Source: Sphingomonadales bacterium
Lineage (GTDB): Bacteria > Pseudomonadota > Alphaproteobacteria > Sphingomonadales > Sphingomonadaceae
Direction: 5' to 3'
Assembly (NCBI GenBank): GCA_018971065.1
Contig: JAGWVC010000081.1
Location: forward strand, 1 to 17,691
Length of the DNA stretch: 17,691 nucleotides
The first letter of the stretch is position 1, and each line of letters begins with the position of its first letter. A program made the translations under genes and the position numbers. Of the stretch, positions 1 through 7,331 are shown piece after piece. The notes under the pieces are model-generated. The model saw nothing but the letters and a program-made list of their open reading frames with translations. It had not been told where the DNA came from and did no database searches.

Positions 1-179
1 CCGTTGCCGGTCAGCAGCACGGCCCGCGCCGCGCCGCCCCATTCGATCTCGTCGAGGATTTCGCCCAACCGGCGATGCACCGCCAGCGAGATGGCGTTGC
101 GCTGCGCGGGGCGGTTCAGGGTGATTCGCGCCACGCCGTCTTCCAGCGCGAACAGCACGCAGTCGTCATCCCCCGGCAC
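1..179 (-). CDS. Crotonase-fold (enoyl-CoA hydratase/isomerase) protein, N-terminal part only
   Basis: Reading the minus strand from 179 to the window edge gives an open frame with the crotonase N-terminal pattern GVARITLNRPAQRNAIS, then a helix and AVLLTGNG, the strand leading to the first oxyanion-hole segment. The window ends there, so catalytic residues and exact activity cannot be judged. I chose GTG at 179 because a GAGGA sequence lies 9 bases upstream. A TTG at 188 overlapping the ferredoxin stop is the alternative. The gene begins 5 bases after the ferredoxin stop (185), so the two are probably co-transcribed and translationally coupled. A CoA-ester hydratase, isomerase or hydrolase in the same catabolic pathway is the natural inference. 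Confidence 0.8.
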   Translation of the reverse strand, partial: MPGDDDCVLFALEDGVARITLNRPAQRNAISLAVHRRLGEILDEIEWGGAARAVLLTGN

Positions 180-184
180 GGCGA

Positions 185-376
185 TCAATCCTCGATTTCG
201 AGCGCGCGTTCGGGGCAGGAAAGCGCGCCGTGGCGGGCTTTCTTCTCCTGTCCCTCGGGCACGTCGATGTTGCCGGGAACAATGAAGCCCTCATCGTCGA
301 GGTCGAAAATGTCGGGCGCGAACGACCAGCATCGCGCGTGGCCCTGGCACTTTTCGCGATGCACGATGATTCTCAT
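185..376 (-). CDS. [3Fe-4S]-type ferredoxin, likely P450 redox partner
   Basis: This 63-residue acidic protein has the small bacterial ferredoxin pattern C10-x2-H13-x2-C16 and then C54-P55. The second cysteine of a [4Fe-4S] motif is replaced by His, as in ferredoxins that carry a [3Fe-4S] cluster and commonly serve cytochromes P450. Its role would be cytoplasmic single-electron transfer. The ATG at 376 is preceded by AAGGA at 8 bases. It is the first gene of a minus-strand unit with the partial crotonase gene. A copy of the shared operator-like motif and a TATATT -10-like hexamer lie 50-75 bases upstream. No ferredoxin reductase is visible, and the only P450 in the window is about 9 kb away under the same motif. 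The cluster type is inferred from the motif alone. Confidence 0.9.
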   Translation of the reverse strand: MRIIVHREKCQGHARCWSFAPDIFDLDDEGFIVPGNIDVPEGQEKKARHGALSCPERALEIED

Positions 377-426
377 GTTCGGGTCCTTTCCGGCGGTGAT
401 GGCCTGCGAACCGGCTTATCCCAATA

Positions 427-444
427 TTACCCTCAAGTGCAAAA
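427..444 (-). promoter_or_regulatory. Operator-like motif, copy A (ferredoxin/dehydrogenase intergenic region)
   Basis: The plus strand reads TTACCCTCAAGTGCAAAA. Copy B upstream of the receptor gene matches it at 15 of 18 positions. On the minus strand the element directly follows the -10-like hexamer TATATT (rc of 443-448), so it would cover the ferredoxin transcription start. It also lies about 110 bases upstream of the dehydrogenase start codon. The binding protein is inferred, not shown. Confidence 0.6.
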
Positions 445-448
445 TATA
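443..448 (-). promoter_or_regulatory. Candidate -10 element of the ferredoxin promoter
   Basis: The minus strand reads TATATT in an otherwise GC-rich leader, 67 bases before the ferredoxin start codon. No convincing -35 hexamer sits 16-18 bases upstream, so the promoter may be weak or need an activator. Confidence 0.35.
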
Positions 449-554
449 ACTGGCCTCGCCCTGCGGATTGGCATAAGACCGTGGCTGCAACGGCGCTGAG
501 CCAATCCGGAATCGCGCCGCCCATTAGCGGCTGGGGGACGAGTACAGGCAGGTT

Positions 555-1730
555 ATGGGCGATCAGGAGTTCAGGCAGGAATTCAGGCTTGAGGCGCGCG
601 CGTGGCTGCGGAGCAATTTTCCCGCCGCGCTGCAGGGCGTCAACGGGCTCAAGTTCCAGGGCAGCGCCAAGGCCGCCGCCGCTGACGATGATTTCCAGAC
701 CTGGCGGCAGCGCATGGCCGGCAAGGGCTGGGGCGTGCCGGCCTGGCCGGTGGCTTATGGCGGGGCCGGGCTTTCGGCCGACCAGGCCAAGGTGATTGCC
801 GAGGAGATCGCCGCGCTGGGCGCGTTCAACCCGATCCGGTCGTATGGCCAGATGATGCTGGGCCCGACGCTGCTGGAATTCGGCACCGAGGCCCAGAAGC
901 TGGAACACCTGCCGCCGATCGCGCGGCATGAGCGCCGCTGGTGCCAGGGCTTTTCCGAGCCGGGCGCCGGATCGGACCTGGCCTCGTTACAGACCCGCGC
1001 CACCGACATGGGCGACCACTGGGTGGTCAACGGCCAGAAGATCTGGACCTCCGGCGCCGACGAGGCGGACTGGTGCTTCGCGCTGGTCCGCACCGACACC
1101 TCGAAGAAGCAGGGCGGCATCAGCTTCCTGCTGATCGACATGAAATCGCCGGGGATCGAAGCCCGGCCGATCGTGCTGATCAGCGGCGCGACCCATTTCT
1201 GCGAGGTGTTCTTCAACGACGTGAAAGTGCCCAAGGGCAACCTTGTCGGCGCGGTCAACGGCGGCTGGACCGTCGCCAAGCGCCTGCTGCAATATGAGCG
1301 CGGCAACCTTGCCGAAGTGAAGGCCGGCCAGCCCGCGCTGGCGCCGCTGGCGCACGAAATGGTCGGCACCGACAGCGATGGCCGCATCGCCGATCCGGAC
1401 TTGCGCGGCCGGCTGATCGCCAATGGCATGCGTCAGGCCGCCTATACCGCCACGCTGGCCCGCTTTGCCGAGGAAGCCGCACAGGGCGGGCCGGGCAACG
1501 GCGTTTCGGTCTCGAAGAACCTGTGGTCGGGCATTGCCCAGCAGAGCGCCGAACTGCTGCTGGAAGTGCTGGGGCACGACGGCCTGGGCTGGTCGGCGCA
1601 GGGTTATGCCCGGACCGGGTACGAAGCCACGCGCGCTTTCATGCACAGCCGCGCGTTCTCCATCTATGGCGGCAGTTACGAAGTGCAGAACAACATCACC
1701 GCGAAGCGTTCGCTGGGGCTTCCCGAATGA
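555..1730 (+). CDS. Acyl-CoA dehydrogenase, probable subunit of a heteromeric enzyme (with next gene)
   Basis: This 391-residue acyl-CoA dehydrogenase would catalyse FAD-dependent alpha,beta-desaturation of an acyl-CoA. Family features are VPAWPVAYGGAGLS (61-74), the flavin/substrate loop QGFSEPGAGSDLASL (131-145), GQKIWTSGA (160-168) and the C-terminal IYGGSYEVQNNITAKRSLGLP (370-390). The position of the MCAD catalytic Glu is Gly372, but Glu248 in LLQYERGN sits where isovaleryl-CoA and long-chain dehydrogenases place their base. The usual RxQFGxxI FAD-binding motif is absent and is found in the next gene instead. This split is typical of paired subunits such as pimeloyl-CoA or steroid side-chain dehydrogenases. 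The stop overlaps the next ATG (ATGA at 1727-1730), indicating coupled translation. A modest AGG precedes the start. Confidence 0.93.
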   Translation: MGDQEFRQEFRLEARAWLRSNFPAALQGVNGLKFQGSAKAAAADDDFQTWRQRMAGKGWGVPAWPVAYGGAGLSADQAKVIAEEIAALGAFNPIRSYGQMMLGPTLLEFGTEAQKLEHLPPIARHERRWCQGFSEPGAGSDLASLQTRATDMGDHWVVNGQKIWTSGADEADWCFALVRTDTSKKQGGISFLLIDMKSPGIEARPIVLISGATHFCEVFFNDVKVPKGNLVGAVNGGWTVAKRLLQYERGNLAEVKAGQPALAPLAHEMVGTDSDGRIADPDLRGRLIANGMRQAAYTATLARFAEEAAQGGPGNGVSVSKNLWSGIAQQSAELLLEVLGHDGLGWSAQGYARTGYEATRAFMHSRAFSIYGGSYEVQNNITAKRSLGLPE

Positions 1731-2908
1731 ACGGGCCGGAACCGCAGATGCACGCCGCCGGGGCGCTGAGCGAAGAGCAGGTGATGCTGCGCGAAATGGC
1801 CGCCGGCTGGCTGCGCGACCGGATGCCGGTGAGCGCCACGCGCGCGCTGTACGATCACTGGGGCGGCGGCCGCGAAGGCGACGGGCCGGGGTACGACCCC
1901 GAAGCCTGGGCCGAAATGGCGGCGATGGGCTGGGCCGGCATCATCGTGCCGGAAAGCTGCGGCGGGCTGGATTTCGGCGTGCGCAGCCTGGGACTGGTGC
2001 TGGAGGAAATCGGGCGCACGCTGGCGGCGGCGCCTTTGGCCGGTTCGGCGCTGGTTGCCGCCAGCGCGCTGCTGGGCGGCAACGATGCGCAGCGGCAGCG
2101 CTGGCTGCCGGGCATTGCCGATGGAACGCTGGTCGGCGCGCTGGCGCTGGAGGAAGGACCGCGCCACGCGCCGGCCAGTACCGCGCTGACGGCCACGCCG
2201 GCGGCTGGCGGCTGGCGACTGGATGGCAGCAAGCGTCCGGTGGCCGACGGCATGGGCGCCGGATTGTTCGTGACCGTCGCGCGCACATCCGGCGCCGCCG
2301 GGGACAGCGACGGCCTGACGCTGTTCGCGGTGCCCGCCGATACACCGGGGCTGACCCGCACGGCGATGGACCAGATCGACGCGCGCCGCCCGGCGGAACT
2401 GCGTTTCGACGGCGTATCGCTGCCCGACGATGCGGTGATCGGTACGGTGGGCAACGGTTGGGCGCTGCTGGCGCCGGTGCTCGATCGCGCCGCCGCCGGG
2501 GCTGCGGCAGAACTGCTGGGCCTGGCCGAGGCGGCGTTCGAGACCACGGTCGATTACCTGAAGGTGCGGGTGCAGTTCGGCCGGCTGATCGGCTCGTTCC
2601 AGGCGCTTCAGCACCGCGCGGCCGAGCTGTTCGCCGAACTGCAACTGGCCCGGTCCGCCGTCGAGGCCGCGCTGGCGGGCATTGACGCGGGCAGCGCCGA
2701 TGTGCCCGCGCTGGTCTCGCTGGCCAAGGCATTCGCGGGCGAAACCGCGCTGCGCGCCGCGCGCGAGATGATCCAGATGCACGGCGGCATCGGCATGACT
2801 CACGAACACGATGCCGGGCTGTACCTGAAGCGCGCGATGGTGCTGAACCAGGCTTACGGCAACCCGGCGCATCATCGCGATCGCTGGGGCCGCCTCAACG
2901 GATACTGA
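1727..2908 (+). CDS. Acyl-CoA dehydrogenase, partner subunit lacking a catalytic Glu
   Basis: This 393-residue acyl-CoA dehydrogenase family protein has an N-terminal helical domain (GWAGIIVPESCGGLDFG at 68-84). It also has the C-terminal FAD/dimer motifs R281-V-Q-F-G-R-L-I-G-S-F-Q and HGGIGMTHEHD (352-362), which the upstream subunit lacks. Neither usual base position carries Glu: the helix-G site is Asp253 (VLDRAAAG) and the C-terminal site is Gly in AYGNP. The middle segment that normally carries the SEPxAGSD loop is degenerate (LALEEGPRHAPASTAL). I infer a structural, FAD-completing subunit in an alpha2beta2 enzyme with the upstream protein, as known for heteromeric steroid and dicarboxylate acyl-CoA dehydrogenases. 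The start is fixed by the ATGA overlap with the upstream stop. Confidence 0.92.
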   Translation: MNGPEPQMHAAGALSEEQVMLREMAAGWLRDRMPVSATRALYDHWGGGREGDGPGYDPEAWAEMAAMGWAGIIVPESCGGLDFGVRSLGLVLEEIGRTLAAAPLAGSALVAASALLGGNDAQRQRWLPGIADGTLVGALALEEGPRHAPASTALTATPAAGGWRLDGSKRPVADGMGAGLFVTVARTSGAAGDSDGLTLFAVPADTPGLTRTAMDQIDARRPAELRFDGVSLPDDAVIGTVGNGWALLAPVLDRAAAGAAAELLGLAEAAFETTVDYLKVRVQFGRLIGSFQALQHRAAELFAELQLARSAVEAALAGIDAGSADVPALVSLAKAFAGETALRAAREMIQMHGGIGMTHEHDAGLYLKRAMVLNQAYGNPAHHRDRWGRLNGY

Positions 2909-2926
2909 ACCCCGGGGAATCGGTCC

Positions 2927-3940
2927 ATGCACAGCCGCGAAGTCCAGCTCAAGCGCCGCCCGACCGGCGCCCCCGTTCCCGACGATTTCGCCCTCGTCAG
3001 CCGCGAGGTGCCGCCCCCTGCCCCCGGCGAAGTGCAGGTGCGCAACCTGTGGATGGCGGTCGATCCCGCGATGCGCGGCCGGATGAGCGACGCCAAGAGC
3101 TATGTCCCGCCGTTCGCGCTGGATGCGGCGATGGAAGGCCCCGCGATCGGCGAAGTGCTGGCCTCGGCCGCCCCCGGCTTTGCCCCCGGCGATCTGGTGT
3201 TCTCGCGGCTGGGCTGGCGCGAGGTGTTCAACGCGCCCGCATCGGCGCTGCAGCACCGGGAGCGCGGCGCGGTGCCCGATTCGGCGTGGCTGGGCTATGC
3301 CGGCTCCACCGGGCTTACCGCCTATGTCGGCCTGGTGCGGATCGCGCAGGTCAGGGCGGGTGATGTCGTGTTCGTCTCCGCCGCGTCAGGCGCGGTCGGC
3401 TCGCTGGCATGCCAGATGGCGAAGATCATGGGCGCGCGGGTCATCGCCTCGGCGGGCGGGCCGAAGAAGCTGGCCTTCCTGCGCGACGAACTGGGGGTCG
3501 ATGCCGCGATCGACTACAAGGCCGAACCCAGCATGACCAAGGCGCTGGCACGCGCTTGCAAGGAGATCGGCGCCTCGGGCATCGACGTCAATTTCGAGAA
3601 CGTCGGCGGCGATCATCTTCAGGCCGCGCTGGCGCTGGCCAACAAGCACGCGCGCTTCGCGATCTGCGGCATGATCTCGCAGTACAACGTCACCGACGCG
3701 CCCACCGTGCCGCGCAACCTGACGATGCTGATGACCAAGTCGATCCGCATGGAAGGCTATATCGTGCTGGACCACATGGACCTGGAGGCGCGGTTCCTGG
3801 CCGATGTGAAGGCGTGGGCGGCGCAAGGGCTGATCAAGGAAGTGCTGACAGTCAGCGAGGGGATCGACCACGCATTGGACGCGTTCAACGGCCTGTTCAC
3901 CGGGGCCAACCTGGGGCGAACGCTCGTCAAGCTCGCCTGA
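2927..3940 (+). CDS. MDR-family NADP-dependent oxidoreductase (enone/prostaglandin reductase-like)
   Basis: This 337-residue zinc-independent medium-chain dehydrogenase/reductase resembles leukotriene B4 dehydrogenase/15-oxoprostaglandin 13-reductase and CurA. Visible family motifs are LWMAVDPAMRGRMSD (41-55), GYAGSTGLTAYVGL (123-136), the Rossmann glycine motif SAASGAVGS (151-159) and VNFENVGG, followed by the ICGMISQYN segment. Members reduce the C=C of alpha,beta-unsaturated ketones or aldehydes with NADPH in the cytoplasm. The gene starts 18 bases after the dehydrogenase pair, with GGGGA 8 bases before the ATG, and is probably the third gene of that operon. Its 3' end overlaps the convergent permease gene by 14 bases. 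The real substrate is unknown; an unsaturated intermediate of the same pathway is a reasonable inference. Confidence 0.92.
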   Translation: MHSREVQLKRRPTGAPVPDDFALVSREVPPPAPGEVQVRNLWMAVDPAMRGRMSDAKSYVPPFALDAAMEGPAIGEVLASAAPGFAPGDLVFSRLGWREVFNAPASALQHRERGAVPDSAWLGYAGSTGLTAYVGLVRIAQVRAGDVVFVSAASGAVGSLACQMAKIMGARVIASAGGPKKLAFLRDELGVDAAIDYKAEPSMTKALARACKEIGASGIDVNFENVGGDHLQAALALANKHARFAICGMISQYNVTDAPTVPRNLTMLMTKSIRMEGYIVLDHMDLEARFLADVKAWAAQGLIKEVLTVSEGIDHALDAFNGLFTGANLGRTLVKLA

Positions 3941-4844
3941 GTGGCGACGGCTTTCCATAATCCTTGGGCACCGCGCGCGCGGTGGCGATCACCGCCACGC
4001 CGGCCAGCGCCAGCACGCCCCCCAGCACCATCACCGGCGTGATCCGCGTACCGAAATACCACGCCGCGAACGCCGTCCCCATCACCGGCGAGGCCAGCGT
4101 CAGCGGCATGATCGTCGAGACCGGATAGCGCTGCAGCAGCCACGCCAGCAGCCCCTGCCCCAGCACGGTCGAACCCAGCACCATGAACGCGAACCAGCCG
4201 GCGGCCACCCAGCCGATATGGCCAACGGCGGCCAGCCGCGCATGGTCCACCGCCAGCGCGAACGGCGCCACTGCCAGCGCCCCCATCAGCCCGTTCCACG
4301 CCTGGATGTTCAGTACCGAAATCCCGCCCAGCTTGCGCTGCAGCAGCGTTGCGCCGCCGAACGTCATCGCTGCGGCAGCCATCACCAGCACCGCCGGAAT
4401 GTCGCCAATCACCCGCCGGTCGAACACCAGGATCGCCACGCCAGCGAACGCCAGCACCACGCCCAGCGCCTTGCGGCCGGACAGCCGCTCCTTGTAGATC
4501 AGCGCCCCCAGCAGCAGCGAGAACGGCACGCTCAACTGCCCGGCGATCGCCAGCGCCGGAATATTGTGCGCCATCCGCATCGCCAGGTTCATCAGCAGCA
4601 GGAACAGCCCACCGTTCAGGAAGCCGTACAGCGCCAGCACCCGATTCTTCCCCGGCACCGGGCGGAACGCGAAGGCGCAGCACAGGAACACCGCGCTCAT
4701 CCGCAGCAGCACAGCCAGCAGCGGCGCGGTGGCATCCACCGCCACCTTGGTGGCCACGACGTTCAGCGCGAACAGCACGTTGACGATCTGAGCCAGCAGC
4801 ACGCCGCCCGCGCCCAATCCGTTGTTCGTCGTTGTCGTGTTCAC
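3927..4844 (-). CDS. EamA/DMT-superfamily permease
   Basis: This 305-residue inner-membrane protein is made almost entirely of hydrophobic segments, consistent with about ten helices in two EamA repeats. Examples are LLAQIVNVLFALNVVATKVAV near the N-terminus, then GALIYKERLSGRKALGVVLAF, and in the second repeat GRITPVMVLGG-like elements followed by LAGVAVIATARAV. The family exports or imports small metabolites. I chose GTG at 4844 because GGGAGA lies about 8 bases upstream and the membrane protein begins soon after; the open frame continues upstream to 5171 only by chance. It is transcribed divergently from the CoA-transferase, and an operator-like motif lies between them. Its 3' end overlaps the oxidoreductase gene on the opposite strand. 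The substrate cannot be told from sequence. Confidence 0.88.
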   Translation of the reverse strand: MNTTTTNNGLGAGGVLLAQIVNVLFALNVVATKVAVDATAPLLAVLLRMSAVFLCCAFAFRPVPGKNRVLALYGFLNGGLFLLLMNLAMRMAHNIPALAIAGQLSVPFSLLLGALIYKERLSGRKALGVVLAFAGVAILVFDRRVIGDIPAVLVMAAAAMTFGGATLLQRKLGGISVLNIQAWNGLMGALAVAPFALAVDHARLAAVGHIGWVAAGWFAFMVLGSTVLGQGLLAWLLQRYPVSTIMPLTLASPVMGTAFAAWYFGTRITPVMVLGGVLALAGVAVIATARAVPKDYGKPSPLRRA

Positions 4845-4891
4845 CCGGTTTCTCCCTGCGCGGCCCTGCCATGCGCCACCGCGCCGCGTTA

Positions 4892-4907
4892 GCCAAGCCG
4901 GCTTGGC
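4892..4907. promoter_or_regulatory. Perfect 16-bp palindrome in the permease leader
   Basis: GCCAAGCCGGCTTGGC is a perfect dyad that extends to 22 bp with one mismatched pair. It lies between the operator-like motif (4922-4939) and the permease start codon (4844). It could be a second regulator site or an RNA hairpin in the leader. No function is shown. Confidence 0.35.
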
Positions 4908-4921
4908 CAATCTGCCCAAAA

Positions 4922-4939
4922 GTAACCTTGAGTGCAATA
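4922..4939 (-). promoter_or_regulatory. Operator-like motif, copy C (permease/CoA-transferase intergenic region)
   Basis: The plus strand reads GTAACCTTGAGTGCAATA, carrying the AGTGCAA core in the same orientation as copies A and B. A further GTGCAC lies at 4946-4951. The site is 78 bases from the permease GTG and 96 bases from the CoA-transferase ATG, so it could serve either or both. Confidence 0.5.
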
Positions 4940-5002
4940 ATCCTTGTGCACGGCGCCGCCACGGCTTATCCGGTGGGCAACAGACAATCCACGGGAACCC
5001 CG

Positions 5003-5038
5003 ATGCCGCAACACTCTGCCCCGGAATTCGCCGCATGA
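5003..5038 (+). CDS. Possible 11-residue leader peptide overlapping the CoA-transferase start
   Basis: ATG at 5003 opens a frame encoding MPQHSAPEFAA and ends with TGA at 5036-5038, overlapping the CoA-transferase ATG as ATGA. An ACGGGAAC sequence 5-8 bases upstream is a fair ribosome-binding site, whereas the CoA-transferase ATG itself has only a weak one. It may serve translational coupling. It could equally be a chance frame. Confidence 0.25.
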   Translation: MPQHSAPEFAA

Positions 5039-6267
5039 CCGCCCGCGCGCTCGACGGCGTCAAGGTGCTGGACCTCAGCCGCGTGCTTGCCGGCCCCTGG
5101 TCCACCCAGATCCTCGCCGACCTTGGCGCCGAGGTGATCAAGATCGAACTGCCCGGCAATGGCGACGACACCCGCGCCTGGGGGCCGCCCTATCTGGAAG
5201 GCCCGGACGGCCAGCCCGAGATCGGCACCAGCGCCTATTACCTGTCGGCCAACCGCAACAAGCGCTCGGCAGCGATCAACCTGGCCGATCCCGCCGGTGC
5301 GGAACTGATCCGCAAGCTGGCCGCCGAAGCCGACATCCTGGTGGAGAACTTCAAGGTCGGCGGCCTCGCCAAGTACGGCCTCGATTACGCCGCCATCCAC
5401 GCGATCAACCCGCGCCTCGTCTATTGCTCGATCACCGGGTTCGGCCAGACCGGACCTTATACGACACGCGGCGGCTATGATTTCGTCGCGCAGGGCATGG
5501 GCGGTTTCATGTCGATCACCGGCGAGGAGCACGGCGGGCCGCTGCGCGCCGGGGTGGCGATGGCGGACCTGTCCACCGGCATGTATGCCACCGTGTCGAT
5601 GCTGGCGGCGCTGCGCCATGCCGAACGCACCGGCGAGGGTCAGCAGATCGACATCGCCCTGCTGGACACGCAGATCGCCATGCTGGCCAACCAGTCGATG
5701 AATTACCTGGTCGGCAATGTCGTCCCCGGGCGGCTGGGCAACCGCCACCCCACCGTGGTGCCCTACAAGACCTTCGAGGTGGCAGATGGCACAATGATCA
5801 TCGCCGTCGGCAACGACCGCCAGTTCCGCGCGCTGTGCGCCGAACTGGGCGTGCCCGAGCTCGGCACAGACGAGCGCTTCGTCAACAGCCGCGCCCGTCT
5901 CGTCAACCGCGAGGCAATCGAGGCCAAGGTGCAGGACCTCGTCCGCCCGTTCACCCGCGATGAACTGATCGCCCGGTTCGAGGCTGCGGGCGTGCCCGCC
6001 GGCCCGGTCAACACAATCAAGGACGTGTTCGCCGATCCGTTCGTGGAAGCGCGCCACACCGTCCACCGCTTCACCCGCGCCGATGGCGCGGTGATTCCGA
6101 CGGTGGCCTATCCCGGCAAGCTGTCCGCCACTCCGGCGGATTACCGTCACGAACCGCCGCGCGTCGGCGAACACACCCGCGCCATCCTGGCCGACTGGCT
6201 GGCGCTCGATGCCGGCGAGCTCGACAGCCTCGAAGCCGGCGGCACCATCGCCCAGCGCAAGAATTGA
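5035..6267 (+). CDS. Class III acyl-CoA transferase (CaiB/BaiF family)
   Basis: This 410-residue CaiB/BaiF (formyl-CoA transferase) family protein would move CoA from one acyl-CoA to another carboxylic acid in the cytoplasm. The N-terminal ALDGVKVLDLSRVLAGPW (5-22) and LADLGAEVIKIE (28-39) are diagnostic, as is NRNKRSAAINL (73-83). GGYDFVAQGMGGFMSITG (147-164) contains Asp149, the expected catalytic aspartate. QQIDIALLDTQIAMLANQ is the next family block. In context it would activate the acid made by oxidation of the substrate, or exchange CoA between pathway intermediates. ATG at 5035 matches the usual family N-terminus, and no better start exists upstream in frame. The stop is 11 bases before the crotonase ATG, with the latter's GAGGGAG site overlapping this stop. 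Confidence 0.94.
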   Translation: MTARALDGVKVLDLSRVLAGPWSTQILADLGAEVIKIELPGNGDDTRAWGPPYLEGPDGQPEIGTSAYYLSANRNKRSAAINLADPAGAELIRKLAAEADILVENFKVGGLAKYGLDYAAIHAINPRLVYCSITGFGQTGPYTTRGGYDFVAQGMGGFMSITGEEHGGPLRAGVAMADLSTGMYATVSMLAALRHAERTGEGQQIDIALLDTQIAMLANQSMNYLVGNVVPGRLGNRHPTVVPYKTFEVADGTMIIAVGNDRQFRALCAELGVPELGTDERFVNSRARLVNREAIEAKVQDLVRPFTRDELIARFEAAGVPAGPVNTIKDVFADPFVEARHTVHRFTRADGAVIPTVAYPGKLSATPADYRHEPPRVGEHTRAILADWLALDAGELDSLEAGGTIAQRKN

Positions 6268-6278
6268 GGGAGCAAGCC

Positions 6279-7154
6279 ATGACTGACGAAACCGCCGACG
6301 CCACCCCCGAATTCGTCACCTATACCGTCGCCGATGGCGTGGCGTGGGTCATGCTCAACCGCCCGCAATATTCGAACGCGCAGAACTACCGCCTGCTTTC
6401 CCAGCTTGACGGCGCGTTCCGGCGCGCGGTGGAGGACGACGGCGTGAAGGCGATCGTGCTGGGCGGCGAGGGCAAGCACTTTTCGGCCGGGCACGACATC
6501 GGCACGCCCGAAAAGGACACCCTGTTCCCGCGCGAACGCATCGGGCTGTGGTACGATCACCTGAACAAGCAGGGCGCCGAACGCCAGTGGGTGCTGGAAC
6601 AGGACGCCTATCTGGGCCTGTGCCGCCGCTGGCAGGAAATTCCCAAGCCGATGATCGCGATGGTGCAGGGCGCGTGCATCGCCGGTGGGCTGATGCTGGC
6701 CTGGGTGTGCGACCTGATTGTCGCATCCGAGGACGCGTTCTTCCAGGACCCGGTGGTGCGCATGGCCCAGCCCGGCGTCGAATACTTCGCCCACGCTTTC
6801 GAACTGCCGCCGCGCGTGGCACGCGAACTGCTGCTGCTGGGCCGCCGGATGCCCGCCGCGCGCGCCTACCAGCTCGGCATGGTCAACGAGGTGTTCCCGC
6901 GCGAAAGCCTGCGCGAGGAAGTGGCGAAGATCGCGGCGGAACTGGCGGAACGGGACCGCTTCGCGATGGCGCTGACCAAGCAGGCGATCAACTTCGTCGA
7001 AGACCTGCGCGGCAAGCGCAGCGCGATGGACGGGGTGTTCCACATGCACCACCTGGCCCACGCGCAGAACCAGCTTTTGACGGGCCATCTGGTGGGGAAC
7101 ATCGGCGCGAAGGCAATGGCGGAAGCGAACAAGAAGGCGGCCGAAGAGAAGTAG
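6279..7154 (+). CDS. Crotonase-fold CoA-ester enzyme with non-canonical active site
   Basis: This 291-residue protein has the enoyl-CoA hydratase/isomerase layout: VAWVMLNRPQYSNAQN (21-36), the first oxyanion segment FSAGHDIG (68-75) and the second GACIAGGLMLAWVCDL (131-146). Aligned with rat mitochondrial hydratase, the two catalytic Glu positions (144 and 164 there) appear to be Met139 and Val159. A simple hydratase reaction is therefore doubtful. The fold also covers isomerases, dehalogenases, decarboxylases and C-C hydrolases, including steroid ring-opening enzymes. Glu168 in QPGVEYF is a possible alternative acid. ATG at 6279 is preferred over TTG at 6264 because GAGGGAG lies 7-8 bases upstream. 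The gene follows the CoA-transferase by 11 bases and is surely in its operon. The Lys/Glu-rich tail (281-291) is probably disordered. Confidence 0.92.
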   Translation: MTDETADATPEFVTYTVADGVAWVMLNRPQYSNAQNYRLLSQLDGAFRRAVEDDGVKAIVLGGEGKHFSAGHDIGTPEKDTLFPRERIGLWYDHLNKQGAERQWVLEQDAYLGLCRRWQEIPKPMIAMVQGACIAGGLMLAWVCDLIVASEDAFFQDPVVRMAQPGVEYFAHAFELPPRVARELLLLGRRMPAARAYQLGMVNEVFPRESLREEVAKIAAELAERDRFAMALTKQAINFVEDLRGKRSAMDGVFHMHHLAHAQNQLLTGHLVGNIGAKAMAEANKKAAEEK

Positions 7155-7216
7155 GGGTTCAGGAAGAAGGAAGTGCGGGGGGAATCATTCCCCCCGCACC
7201 CCCCGGGAACTTTGCG
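7154..7216 (+). repeat. Intergenic repeat copy 1 with G-rich hairpin
   Basis: The core is a hairpin with 13-bp arms GTGCGGGGGGAAT and ATTCCCCCCGCAC separated by one base (7173-7199). It is followed by a C-run and AACTTTGCG. The reverse complement of 7704-7767 matches over about 60 bases, including the flanking GGGGTTCAGGAAGAAGG-like part. It starts at the stop codon of the crotonase gene. It has no T-tract, so it is not a classical terminator, though it may protect mRNA 3' ends. Confidence 0.7.
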
Positions 7217-7331
7217 TGCGCGCTCGCCGGATGGGGCGGCGCATGGGGGCTGGCAGGGATTGGGGCCGCTTCGCGGGATTGCGCTTTGTTGAGGGTAGCC
7301 GATCGACCGTCCGATGCTAAGGTCGGGACTG

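Noticed and set aside
412..421. CGGCTTATCC shared with 4962-4971 in another motif-bearing intergenic region
   Set aside because: The decamer lies on opposite sides of the motif in the two regions and is absent from the other two, so chance is likely.
1676..3256. A 526-codon minus-strand frame across the second dehydrogenase subunit
   Set aside because: It runs antisense to two genes and has no recognisable domain.
7173..7199. The G-rich hairpin after the crotonase gene as a rho-independent terminator
   Set aside because: It has no T-tract, and a related inverted copy occurs at 7704-7767, so an intergenic repeat is the better explanation.
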